Source: Silene latifolia (Eukaryota > Streptophyta > Magnoliopsida > Caryophyllales > Caryophyllaceae). Taken from it: 64,000 nucleotides of DNA. The stretch spans positions 18,785,541 to 18,849,540 of the forward strand of contig NC_133537.1 in the NCBI RefSeq assembly GCF_048544455.1. Direction: 5' to 3'. The notes beneath the pieces were generated by a model. The model was not told where the DNA came from. It made no database searches and worked only from the letters and a program-made list of their open reading frames with translations. The number at the start of each line of letters is the position of its first letter. Positions within the stretch are counted from its first letter, which is position 1. Of the stretch, positions 1 to 9,864 are shown in pieces. A program made the translations under genes and the position numbers.

Positions 1-654
1 TCACTCATACACTTCCTTAACATCGGTAAGGACTCCAACTGGTAGCTTCTCCATGATCTTATAGGTCAAGCCCTTCTCAAACCTTAACGCTAAGTTCTCC
101 TGGTATAGCCCCATATCCTCAGCATACCTAGACTTCTCATTAAGCTTATGATAGTACTTAGCCACAGTCATCTCCGAAGTCATTTTGAAATCATCAAACT
201 CCTCTCTCAGCTTACTACGGACATGCTCAGGTACAAACTCTCGGCGCATAGCTCTCTTGAACTCACTCCAAGGTATAGCTGACTTCCCCTGTCTCACATA
301 CAGATCTAAGGCACTCTCCCTTACCTTATCCCACTATTCTCCAGCCGCATCTCTCAAGTAGAATGCAGCTTATTCCACTTTGAAGTCCTAAGGGCAGTGA
401 ACCACATTCATAATATTCTCCATCTCCCTATGCCAATTGTCGAGCAAAATTGGCACTCCGGTACCCATGTATTCCTTTGGGTTGAAACGGACTATGGTAG
501 TACTCATCTTAGCAAAATCTACCCCAGCCTCTTTATCCTTCCCAAACTTCTTCAAGGCCTCAGTAAGCGCCTCTAGATGCTCAAGAAACTTGGCCACTTC
601 ATCTATACTCATCATCTCAGCCCTAGCATACAAGGCAGATCTCTTTGGCGGCAT
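1..654 (-). pseudogene. gag: E1 gag region (partial)
   Basis: Retrotransposon capsid-type gag. The N-terminal part begins near 654 with MPPKRSALYARAEMM; further on is the motif RFNPKEYMGTGVP, and then the helical capsid core with an EFVPEHVRSKLREEF block and a LALRFEKGL block, the usual order in Gypsy gag. The product would form the virus-like particle. The region runs off the window on the left, so the C-terminal zinc knuckle is not seen. It is a fossil with about one or two breaks. Identification rests on the pattern of the capsid core, recognised by eye. Confidence 0.8.
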
Positions 655-755
655 CTTTGAACTATATAAGAGAAAAGGTAAACGTAAACACACATCCCTC
701 AACTTAAACACGTATATGACCTGAGCATCTCACACTTGACTGAGCAACACAACCC

Positions 756-1033
756 ACTCGATCGAGTTGAGGCCACTCGATCGAGTTGAGGCCACTCGAT
801 CGAGTTGCCCACTTACTTGCTCGAGTGCCTCGACTGCAAGACCTGACCAGAAAGCATCACATAACCAACTCGATCGAGCTCCTAACATACTCGATTGAGT
901 AGCCCTCGCTCGATCGAGTCCCTAACTTACTCGATCGAGTGCCCAAAAACAGCAGCGATAGTTCAAAACGTTATACACCCCACTCGACCGAGTCCTGCCA
1001 ACTCGATCAAGTGCCCCCCACTCGATCGAGTCA
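756..1033. repeat. Palindrome array in E1 leader (ACTCGATCGAGT type)
   Basis: The untranslated leader between the primer site and gag holds about ten copies of ACTCGATCGAGT or near variants. Three perfect copies at 756, 775 and 794 form a 19-bp tandem (palindrome plus TTGAGGC spacer). Later copies are more scattered and several differ at a CpG (CGATTGAGT, CGATCAAGT, CGACCGAGT). The same motif recurs in this element's LTR and in N2 and E6. Confidence 0.9.
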
Positions 1034-1494
1034 TGCTGACTCGCAAGCTACCCGCATGCTCAACTCAACTACTTTACACAATAACTATATATATATATAT
1101 GTATACGTATATACAATAACACAACATCCTATTCACATGTTTCTAACAAGCCACATTATAAATCATCATATGTAATCTTCATTATCCACAGCAACATACA
1201 ATCATACAATCTACGTACCTTTCGCTACCACATTCTCCGTTCTCCACATTCATTTATCAACCGATCCATACAACACATTTTCAATATAGATATGCAACAT
1301 AAGGTAAATAAACACACAGCGATCCCATGACACACCCCATAGTGACCGGTTAAAATTAAAGTTGCAGGGCGAGATCGCGACTTTAGGACGTCTCCCAAGC
1401 CTTTGCATTAGCTCCTAACAACTCCTACCGGGGTTCATTTTATTTTGACTCCCTAGATTCATTGGGTTCATTAGTTACAGGTTCCAAAATCGTC

Positions 1495-1506
1495 GCTCTA
1501 ATACCA
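1495..1506 (-). other. E1 primer-binding site (initiator tRNA-Met)
   Basis: On the minus strand the bases TGGTATTAGAGC follow the LTR end after a 3-bp gap. They match the plant initiator tRNA-Met primer site TGGTATCAGAGC except for one transition. This fixes the end of the 5' LTR and the element's direction. Confidence 0.9.
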
Positions 1507-1509
1507 CTT

Positions 1510-2874
1510 TGTAAAACCCTCATACACCAAGTGCCTGACCAGGACCACCTATTGTATGGGAATGCTACCATCTCGGTTACCCGAGGTAATATATATCAAA
1601 AGGACCATAAAAAAATGTACTTTATTAAATAAGTTTACATCAATACATGTCCAAACCAAAACTGTCAAATGAAAATACAACTGTTCCAAAAGTGCTAAAC
1701 CAACGAAAGTAAATAATCGTTTAAAGACACAGCGGAAGACTTCTAGACATCTCGTGGTGACTCAACCCGGCTATCCCATGCACGTCAATATCATACCTGC
1801 TCAATAACTGCTCACCATCCTTGAATGGATCACCACAGTTTTCAAAACATTTAAACGGGGTCAGTTACTGATTACACAAAACACAATATATAAGATACAA
1901 CACACACATTACCCAAACTCCGTCACAACTCCACACTAAAGTGAGTAGTCGTGCCAGAATACCCATCGCAACAGGTATTCCACACCGCCAGTGTGAGGGA
2001 CCGCAGCCGTACCCACCTAAGCCCCGCTCATCTCATCCGAGCGATAACCCATGTTCCTTAATGTGCACGTCCCCTTCTGTGGCGGGTTCCACAGAGGGCG
2101 AATCAAGGGCGTGAAGCCACTCCCGCAAGTGACTCCACTCAGCCGAGGACGCACCTCGAGAACCACAGACATTTATACAATCAATTATGCAACAACAAAT
2201 CCAACACAAAAACAAACATGTTATAGATCAAAAATAAACACAACCACCATCACAGTTATGTAACCAATAACCGAGTAGGGAAACCCTACCTGGAATAAGC
2301 AATCACGAGATCATCACAAAGCAGCTAATCAATATCGCACCTCAACGAAACCTCCTCCTATAAGCATATAACCATACAATTACCATCTAATACAGCATTA
2401 TACTCCCAAAACCCTCAATCTACCCAATTAGGGTTTTAAACAAAATCAACGAAACGGTATAAAAATCATACAAGGATCTTACCCACGACACGACGAACTC
2501 AACAACGTAAAGAACACGACGATCCGACAACTTAGCCCTTGGGATTTGATAGCAACGCGAAGAACAAAAGCAACGTACTTGTTTTCTCTCTCTAAAGTTT
2601 TTAGAAAAGATAAAAGTGATTAAGAAAGTGACGGAAGGTTTTAAATATGAATCACAAGTTACTAACAAAACCCGGCTAAAACAACCCGCAGAACTAACTT
2701 ACTCGATCGAGTAAGTAACTTCTCGATCGAGTGACCCTTACTCGATCGAGAAACCAACTTACTCGATCGAGTACCCTTCAGCAGAACACTGTTTCGAAAA
2801 CCAACCATACTTACTCAACAGAGTAAGCCCCACTCGATAGAGTACCCAAAGGCATGGAAAATCGTAGTATTACA
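1510..2874 (-). repeat. E1 5' LTR (1365 bp)
   Basis: On the minus strand it begins TGTAATACTACG and ends GGGTTTTACA (TG...CA). The primer site follows directly. A TATA-like ATATTTAAAACC lies at about 2638-2649, with an array of ACTCGATCGAGT-type palindromes just upstream of it (2699-2840). No partner LTR is in the window, so age cannot be estimated. Confidence 0.85.
2699..2840. repeat. Palindrome array in E1 LTR U3
   Basis: At least five copies of ACTCGATCGAGT or close variants are spaced about 20-30 bp apart. They sit about 55 bp upstream (in element sense) of the TATA-like box, so they occupy the promoter-proximal U3 region. Confidence 0.9.
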
Positions 2875-2882
2875 CTGCTGGG

Positions 2883-2966
2883 GAATCTGCTTGCGTCGGT
2901 CTCAAGCGAACTCTGGCAAAAACCTTGAGGTTGAATCTGCTTACGTCGGTCTCAAGCGAACTTTGT
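2883..2966. repeat. 50-bp tandem duplication
   Basis: The segment starting GAATCTGCTTGCGTCGGTCT at 2883 is repeated from 2933 with one or two changes (GAATCTGCTTACGTCGGTCT), a period of 50 bp. It directly follows the E1 LTR edge. Confidence 0.85.
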
Positions 2967-3840
2967 TTCCGAGAAATACGTGGGTTGTAAGCGGCAACGT
3001 TCTCTCGATGGGGAACGCATTGATGATTAGGAACATCTTGATCGTCATGGAAGAAACCTTAAGCATCGCTGCGAATACTGCTAGGGAATATCTTGACTGT
3101 CGCTGGGGAGAATGAAGACTTGAGCGAAGCCCCCAGTTGGAGTGAGCTATGCTTCTTATACTCACCTGTATGGTGAGTATAATGTGGGGACGCAATCTAA
3201 TAGGAAAATAGCATATATCACATGAGGAAACACACAAATTTTGAAAGCTCTTTTCTTTATAAAATTGTTTAAAACTTAAAATAAAGGTGGAACTTGTTGC
3301 TTGTAATGCGTTATGCATATTCAATGAGCTCTAGCCATATGACTTGACATGACATCGACTCACTAGGACCCAAGACGCCAGACTGACGCAACACTGACTT
3401 AGATTTGACGCGACACAGGGATGAACTTGATAGACTTTGCTTAAGTATGCGCAACTCCTAGCCAAGTGTGGGTGACAACGCGTATCAGTTCCAAAGGTAG
3501 AAGAATTGCAAGAATGAGGACATATAAAGGCAAGGCATAACCCATGGATCAGTTGTCTGCTTGGACATCTTTCGCCACCATTTGCTGTAAAAGAGACCCT
3601 TCTTACGGCACGATAACTTGGAGAATCGATCTAAGACCTTTATCATTGTCCGGACCAAGCACTAGATTGACTCAAATGCGACTCGAAGAATAAAAGGGGG
3701 GGTTAAAGGATGGGTTGCGCCTCCGAAGAGAATCCCCCAGGGTGAGAAGATGACTCGGGAATTCGGTAAGAAGGATACTGGGCGACAAGAAGGAGCCCCC
3801 AGTAAAGAGGTAGAAATGGATAGTTATGGTGAGTATCGTA

Positions 3841-4046
3841 ATTGAGGTTGGAAGTTTATGGTTGGGGTGGTTGTGTCCTTGAGGACTGCCTACCTATTTA
3901 CGTGGAGTGAAATCAAACCAGATCGTAGCTCTGAGCTAGCTTTGAGAATTGAGGTCGAAAGTTGATATTTGGGATGGTTGTGTCCTTGTTAGAGGACTGG
4001 CTACGTATTCACGTGAAGTGAAATTAAACCAAATCGTAGTTCTGAG
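3841..4046. repeat. About 107-bp tandem duplication
   Basis: Units at about 3841-3947 and 3948-4046 share ATTGAGGT, GGTTGTGTCCTTG, GAGGACTG, CCTA and the block GTGAAATCAAACCA, with scattered differences and small indels. No coding potential is evident. Confidence 0.75.
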
Positions 4047-5114
4047 TGTGTGCCTAAGCTATACTGTTAGGGCCTTAAAATGTGTTGGTCACAAGGGTAT
4101 ATTTCTTTGGTGACTCGAAGAATCGATTTGAGATGACTCCTTTTGATCATAGACCAAAGAGGTATAATTAAGTTTGTAAAAATTTCCTTGTCGTGTGGGC
4201 ACACTCAACGGACCCTAAGGATGAATTGGGTATGTCCCATTCTGGGTAGCAAAGTATTTGAAGACTCCGTGTCTGGGTCAAGGTGAAACTGGATTGGATA
4301 TTTAGAATGTGGAGCTAGGAAATAGGAGGCTTTGATGAACAAATCTCTGGAGCTTGATTTGGTGGAGTTAAGGCTTAACGGGGTTAAAGGCTTGTAATGT
4401 GGCTTCGAAATGGAGTCTCCTGGCTTGATGTAGCCTGAGTACAAAAATGGTAGGTAAGAATGGCGTGGATTCAAATCCTATGTCTTGGCCCTAAGGGATG
4501 GGTATACTTGACAAGCTTGAGAGGATTCTCTAAATTCCTAACTATCTCCCTATAACGGCCTCGAGAAAGACTTAGGGTATATGATGTGCAAAAGGCTAAG
4601 TGAGGGTGCTAGCTGGCCATCTTCATCAATGTCTTGATTCTACCCTGTAACTTGATTCTATATAGACTTCAGCTTTATTCTGTTCAATTTTTGATTTCAG
4701 GCTTTTTCTTGATTCAGACTCATATTATTGGTCTGGAATACATCTCGGCTTTTGCTCAGATTCTTGATTCAGGTTTTTGAAGATAACTTTGACTTTGGAT
4801 ATTGATATTGAATTGCTTTATTGATTGAGCCTTCTTATTTTAACTCTTTTGCTTTTGGATTACGGGCATAATTGCGGCCTTGGATATTGATCTTGGTCAT
4901 TTCTCTTGATTAAGCCTTCGTCTTTGATCATGGCTCGTATCGTCTTGAATTTGCTTGCTACCATGGATTTGGGTCAGACTAGCACCTTTGGTGTGAAACG
5001 GGTTGGTCTTTAGTAAACAGGTGGTTTATTTTGGGGAATGGGCTTGCCTTCCGTCATGGATCCTTAACAAGGGAGATGGCATGGATTCGTTCTAGAATCT
5101 CTTGATATAAAGCA

Positions 5115-6701
5115 TGTAACACCCCCATTTATTTAAGAGCTTTTAGCAAGACATTCCCAAATAAATAAAGGTATCACCATCTCAGTTGCCTGAGGTAGTA
5201 AGTATAAAAGACAAACAATACCAAAGTACTTTAAAACGATATATTATTAAAGTGCCTCAAAAGGTGTCTGAATTAAATAAATAGTGTCTGAATACTAATC
5301 AAGGCGATCTCTAGATTCAAGTGATCTCGTCCCAAAGCTCCCCTCTAAGCATCCAGCACTTCACATAAGCTAACCTGAAAATCAATCTGCTCCCCATTAT
5401 GGTTCATCAAAGGTGTTCACGAATACACAGTCAACCACGAGGCTGAGTAGGATAACCAAACAACAATAACAATATTAATAATATTTTAGCATGCAATACA
5501 ATCAACGATCCAAACCAAGGACCATCGTGATCATACACACACGGTACACACACGGCACACACACACGGCTTGACTGTGCTACACACACGCACCATTCGGT
5601 GATATCCAATCCAACACCACACGGTGTACTGTTCAGGTCCGCGGCCCACACCTCACGCCACCGTGCCTGTCCGACCATCATACGTACAGGACCACGACAC
5701 TTGCACATCCCCGTGCCTGACCGACCAAATAATCTCAATAACAATGCCAATCTCAATGCCAATTTCTTTCACAACGAATCAACAACAGAGAACCAACCAA
5801 CAATATAATAATATGATCACAAGACAACAATAGTAATAATATGCTCAAGACAGCAATTACGACGATATGCTCAAGAAAACAATTACAACAATAATCCATC
5901 CTTCAACAATTCTCCAATTACCAATATAGTAAAGTTGAGTAGTTAACCTACCTCTTAGCAAATCTTCTTAATTACGCAATTAATCAAAAAGCCTCTTCAA
6001 CAAATTCACCACCTAAACAATAATTGAATTATGTATAATTATTAACTAGTCTTATTAATAAATTTAAGATGTAAACTACCCAAAAAAAATCCCGCAAAAC
6101 GCCACAAACAATCCCCAAAGCTCACGGCCAACCAACGGTGGTCAACCCGCCGGTCAACAGCCACCACGGCTACGGTCAACGGTCACGGTCAACGGCCACA
6201 ATACGGGTCAAGGTTGAAACGTAAATAATTGATATTAGATAATTAGATATCTTATCGCAATTAATTATCGCAAGGTGAAAAACTTCGTCTTAAAGTTGTC
6301 TCACAAAAGCTCTCCTCACAATTGTATTTGAGTTTTAGAAGAAGAATAATTATGATTGTGAGGTATAGGGTTGGTATTTATATAAATTGGTAGGAGAAGT
6401 AGGAAGGTTCTAGGAAAGTCCTTTTAATTATAAAATATTGAAAATATCTTAAAGCATAGGTAACACCCAAACCAAATACTATCTTCCTTCACTTGGTCCC
6501 ACCGTGGCCCTACACGGCTCACCAACACGGTCCAACCCGTGGTCCCCACTCCGTCTTATTTGCTTATTTTATTTTACTTCTTTTCTTTTACGATTACAAC
6601 TTATTATTTATTCCACTCAATATTTATTCATCTTATTATTTATTTACGACTACTCACATAATTATAAATATAAACTACTAATTAAAATACGGAGTATTAC
6701 A
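5115..6701 (-). repeat. E2 LTR (1587 bp), Ty3/Gypsy, 3' LTR
   Basis: On the minus strand it starts TGTAATACTCCG and ends GGGGGTGTTACA, a TG...CA pair. A polypurine tract abuts its start, so this is the 3' LTR of a minus-strand element whose internal part should lie to the right. A TATA-like TTTATATAAATA lies at 6374-6390, and 110-170 bp upstream of it (6501-6546) is a cluster of CCGTG/CCACGG inverted motifs. Other internal features are ACACGG repeats (5535-5640) and CGGTCAACGG repeats (6130-6200). The right-hand 420 bp are duplicated at 19685-20106. Confidence 0.75.
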
Positions 6702-6717
6702 GTCTTCCCTCCTTAAA
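6702..6717 (-). other. E2 polypurine tract
   Basis: On the minus strand the purine run AAGGAGGGAAGAC immediately precedes the LTR start TGTAATAC. A GAACTTCGGGAC-type sequence just before it is the usual 3' untranslated context of plant Gypsy elements. It primes plus-strand synthesis. Confidence 0.75.
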
Positions 6718-7665
6718 AAGAACTTTGTCCCGAAGTTCACCGCTCCATATCACTCAACCAATCAATTTTGTGAACGAACACACACTTAGATAAATTACTA
6801 ACAGAAATGATCACAAACTAACAACTAACGCGGTGTTATAAAGCTTGTCCTAAACTGGGTTACTGCGAGGTTTATATTGCCAGACATAGAATAGGTAAGG
6901 AAAGAACACGAAGTTTCAGATCTTCTACAACTTTGAACGAAAACGTCGACTAAGTGTACTCACCTTGACTTGCCATATTGTTGTTGTTCGTTTTAAAATG
7001 TCTCAAACCAATTCTTGTTGTCACAGGAAATGGTAAAGGAAGAGATAGGATAGAATATGTGGATTAAAAATTGTACTTTTATTGAAATGATGAATTTATA
7101 GACTCGAGAAGACATGTGACTCGTGGGACAGCCCCCAGGTTGTCAATACAAGTGGAAATGGACACAAATAAAGACACTAGAACAATTATGGGAAAGAAAG
7201 CATAAGACTCGGACGCAAACTTTGATTCGATCCTAAATCTAGACTCCTAATCATCACTGTTATCTTCGGAGGATCCTCTTTCAGCATCTGGTGGCTTGAA
7301 TGTCCGATCTTGATTGTTGAACGATTTGAGCACTCTGTCCTCGTTGTTTGGGGGTACTAGAAGGGTAAAGGCCCATGAGACCCTCCTGTCATTATTATTC
7401 CGTCTCATACACAACTCGTAAAATACAATATAACATTATTTATATAATTATAAAATACGAGGTATTATATTAACGACCATAAAACCACTAAATACAACAA
7501 AAAAAATATCATAAACAACTTTATTACAACAAAAAAAAGAATTTTCTATATCTATATATAAAAAGTAGAGAAGTAGAAAAATAAAAAAACTTCCCAAAGA
7601 GAAAAGTGAGAAGAAAATAAAAATTAGAGAAAGTAATTAATTAGTGTTAATAATAGATTGTTAGT
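6718..7665. other. Unassigned DNA between E2 end and tRNA gene
   Basis: Begins with the probable 3' untranslated tail of E2, then unassigned sequence. A CAGCCCCCAGGTTGTC block (near 7130) resembles one near 3137. On the minus strand at about 7260-7370 a short open stretch ends in an acidic GSSEDNSDD tail, which could be the end of a broken element ORF. From 7400 to 7665 the DNA is AT-rich without coding signal and leads into the tRNA gene. Confidence 0.4.
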
Positions 7666-7739
7666 GGTCTCGTAGCTCAGTTGGTTAGAGCGTTGGTCTT
7701 ATGAGCCGAAAGTCGCGGGTTCGAGCCCCGCCGAGACCA
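7666..7739 (+). tRNA. tRNA, anticodon UAU (Ile by anticodon), copy A
   Basis: A 74-base sequence folds as a standard cloverleaf: acceptor stem GGTCTCG/CGAGACC, D arm GCTCAGTTGGTTAGAGC, anticodon arm TTGGT-CTTATGA-GCCGA, variable AAGTC, T arm GCGGG-TTCGAGC-CCCGC and discriminator A. The A and B boxes (GCTCAGTTGG and GGTTCGAGCCC) are good pol III promoter matches. A T run at 7743-7749 would terminate transcription. The loop reads C-U-UAU-G-A, so the anticodon is UAU and the isotype by anticodon is isoleucine (AUA). CAU would need only one change, so a methionine tRNA origin is possible. There is no intron. Its second copy differs in the anticodon stem. Confidence 0.85.
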
Positions 7740-7749
7740 ATAATTTTTT
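7740..7749 (+). terminator. Pol III terminator after tRNA
   Basis: A run of seven T residues within ten bases of the tRNA 3' end, the standard RNA polymerase III stop signal. Copy B keeps it. Confidence 0.7.
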
Positions 7750-7979
7750 TCCAATTGATGTTTGATTTTTTTATCATATAATCGGCATATGATTTTGTCA
7801 CGTGTCACCTACGACGTATTAAAGATAAAAATGATTATATTAATAAATTACTTAATTAATACTTGATCTATTACACATTTAATACAATTTTGGCAAATTA
7901 ATTCAAAACTCATTTTGAACAACTTGAAATAATTTCTGATTTCCCTGGCATATTCTCATCTCATTATAAACTTTGTATC

Positions 7980-8095
7980 TGCAGATGTCAACTAGCACAG
8001 TTGGTAATGTTATAAGAGATGGTGCTCGTGACCTTAGGTTCAAACCCCGTCAGCATCAAAAATCGTTCTTATGACTCCCTTTACGCCCCACAAAA
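7980..8095 (+). mobile_element. tRNA-derived SINE, copy A
   Basis: A-box-like TAGCACAGTTGG (7993-8004) and B-box-like GGTTCAAACCC (8037-8047), 33 bp apart, mark a tRNA-related head. A pyrimidine-rich body and an A-rich end (CACAAAAAAATT, to about 8100) follow. The arms do not form a good cloverleaf, so this is not a working tRNA. The 3' limit and target duplication are uncertain. Confidence 0.6.
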
Positions 8096-8409
8096 AAATT
8101 ATAGACTTATCTCTACAAATGACCCTTATTTCCTTAAATGAATGATAAGGAAATTTGTTTTCAATATCTATCCTTCTTCTATGAACATTTAAATTTATTA
8201 ACGTTATATCTATAAATAACTATTGTAAGAATCATGGTCATTTTTTTATTTTATGTTGTCAGCTAAATCTTATATATAACTTATTTGAACGGTCCTGAAT
8301 TAGCCACGCCGCATTTCAATCTTAATTACAAGAATTAATGACGGCTACATTAATAAATGTTGTATAGATTCTACCAACATATTAATTAAATTTTAATATA
8401 GTATTATTA

Positions 8410-8512
8410 TTACAACAACAATATCAGAGCCTTAATCCCAAAATGATTTGGCGTCGGCTGACATGAATCATCCTTTAGAACCGTCCATGGGTGTGCATAC
8501 CTCAAAAATGCG
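8410..8512 (-). mobile_element. SINE 3' part, Au-like, copy A
   Basis: Read on the minus strand the segment carries the GATTCATGT..CCGAC..CAAATCATTTTGGGATTAAGGCTCTG body common in plant Au/TS-type SINEs and ends in TTGTTGTTG. I recognise this from memory of the consensus; the head (A and B boxes) is not seen, so it looks 5'-truncated. Confidence 0.5.
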
Positions 8513-8528
8513 GAAAAAAATAGAAGTG

Positions 8529-9251
8529 TGTTTTGGCAGGGATTTTGGTAAATGAGAACGCCCTACCAGGGGATTTAAAGTAGGGTGATCTAACTCAAAT
8601 AACTTGCCTGACTAGTTTTGTTAAGTAAATAAATAAACGATAAATAAAGACACAAAGATTTTATACGTGGAAAAACCCTGGGAATAAGGGAAAAAACCAT
8701 AGGCACCAAGCAAGGAGTGATTGTTATTATGATATTAGATAGCTTGACAGAGTATCCGTATATCAGGCGTGATACGCAAAAATATTGCTTAAGAATACAA
8801 GAGGGGAAGTGAGAGTGAGAGTGTGTTGAATGTCCTTTCTATTTTTTCTTCTCTTTAATTTATACTAACTTCCCAAGTCTTATTTTTCTGCCGTTTAGAG
8901 TTTCCTGGTAAATAGGGCTTGTGCCCTATTTACCCGGGGGTGGTTGCCATCCATTTAGCCATTGCCTTTGACTCTTCCCTATATCTTTTCCTTCTGAATT
9001 GGTCTTCCTTGTTTGTAGGGAGTATATATGAACAGCTTGGTTGTTGCCTGCTCTGCTTGTGCAGTCCTTTTCTTGTGCCTGACGTGTTCTCCTTTCAGGC
9101 TGGTGGTTATTTATTGCCTGTCTTGTATCATCCTGCTTGATGCCTGTCCATATCCAGTTAGTGCCTGATTTCTGGTGTCCTTTGCTTGAATCTTAGTTTT
9201 GATCATCGCCTGGCCTTTGTCAGGTCAGGCAGGGTAATTCAGGGCCCAACA
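8529..9251 (-). repeat. E3 3' LTR (723 bp)
   Basis: TG...CA: on the minus strand TGTTGGGCCC to CCAAAACA, preceded by the purine tract AGATAAGGGGCAAT. A TATA-like TAGTATAAA lies at 8859-8867 (minus). About 40 bp upstream of it a perfect 12-bp inverted repeat with a 4-bp loop occupies 8907-8934 (GGTAAATAGGGC / GCCCTATTTACC). CCTG-rich motifs fill the rest. Confidence 0.9.
8907..8934. repeat. Perfect 12-bp inverted repeat upstream of E3 TATA
   Basis: GGTAAATAGGGC at 8907-8918, loop TTGT, then GCCCTATTTACC at 8923-8934. It is conserved in the duplicate LTR at about 22324-22351 and sits in the promoter-proximal part of U3. Confidence 0.9.
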
Positions 9252-9479
9252 ATTGCCCCTTATCTGCTTATTCCATTATTGGGTCTGGCCAGGAATAAGG
9301 AGGTAAAAATTTGGGCCAGGCAAAAAGTTGTGCAGGGATCTTTTATCGGATTTAGAAGTTGTGTTTGATTCAGCTTCTTGTAACGGCTATATGTCATAAA
9401 TAGGGTAGATTCACAAAACCCTAGGAGAGTCATGATTAGCCTCAACCACTTGTTTTCCTAGCCGTTTTAGATTTGCGAT

Positions 9480-9487
9480 TATAAATA
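9480..9487 (+). promoter_or_regulatory. TATA box of E3 antisense gene (putative)
   Basis: TATAAATA lies about 105 bp upstream of the first ATG (9593) of the antisense gene and outside the LTR, on the strand opposite to gag-pol. It is placed as expected for an independent pol II promoter; the match is by sequence only. Confidence 0.5.
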
Positions 9488-9864
9488 CTTTGCCTTCCAC
9501 CGTGTTGTTTTCATATTCCCATCTCAAAATTTCTTCTTTATCTTTTTAAAATCCTCTTTTTCCCAAAAAACCAATTCTCTGCAAAATAAAATATGGCTGG
9601 TGGTAGAAGAAAGACGGCTGCTTCCAAGGCTGTTGTTGAGGTTGAGAAAGCTCCTGCTGAGATTGAGAAGGTTCCTGCAGAGGCTGAGAAGGTTCCTGCA
9701 GAAGTTGAGAAGGTTCCAGATGTCATCCCTGAGGATGAAGTGGTGGAGGTTGTTGCTGCCCCAGAGATTTTATCCATGTCATATAAAGGGGTTGAATATA
9801 CTCCTGTTAAGGCTTTGACGACTTCTTTTCATGAAGCCAATCAGTTGAAACCAACGTTTGAGCA

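Larger units (their letters stand above)
1..2874 (-). mobile_element. E1: Ty3/Gypsy LTR retrotransposon, left part off window
   Basis: Read on the minus strand, a 5' LTR (2874 to 1510) is followed by a primer-binding site matching initiator tRNA-Met, a leader of about 840 bp, and gag running off the left edge. Only the 5' portion is in view; pol and the 3' LTR would lie left of base 1. The primer site and gag type place it in Ty3/Gypsy; the lineage is not fixed without pol. The sequence just after its LTR (primer site and next 20 bases) closely resembles that of E6, and short stretches inside the two LTRs also match, so E1 and E6 look like distant relatives. The visible gag is broken in about one or two places. 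Confidence 0.85.
2875..5114. other. Unassigned repeat-like DNA
   Basis: No convincing gene. The stretch has two short tandem duplications (described separately) and several CAG/CCCCCAG-rich segments. A phrase about a tract of 'ggactgcctac.tatt.acgtg.agtgaaat.aaacca' type recurs twice; from memory it resembles noncoding regions of Tat/Ogre-type elements, which is a weak basis. From 4620 to 4960 there are many imperfect TTGATTC repeats. Probably a decayed LTR-element leader or noncoding internal region. Confidence 0.4.
6283..8528. repeat. Duplicated segment, copy A
   Basis: This stretch recurs nearly unchanged at 19685-21944, including the E2 LTR end, unassigned DNA, the tRNA gene and both SINE-like segments. 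In both places it is followed by an E3-family LTR (8529 and 21945). By eye the copies differ by a few percent at most, mainly single bases plus small indels (for example a 4-bp GATC gain in copy B near 21870). Confidence 0.95.

Noticed and set aside
756-805. Three regular 19-bp repeats that look like a short CRISPR array
   Set aside because: The copies are directly tandem with no unique spacers, in plant DNA, and the same palindrome occurs dispersed elsewhere. It is a palindrome array in an LTR-element leader.
5431-5833. Overlapping open frames rich in His/Thr/Cys/Val at 5431-5833
   Set aside because: They come from ACACGGT simple repeats in the E2 LTR and are present on both strands.
7990-8060. 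A second tRNA gene after 7739
   Set aside because: A- and B-box-like motifs are present but arms do not pair as a cloverleaf, and an A-rich tail follows. It fits a SINE head.
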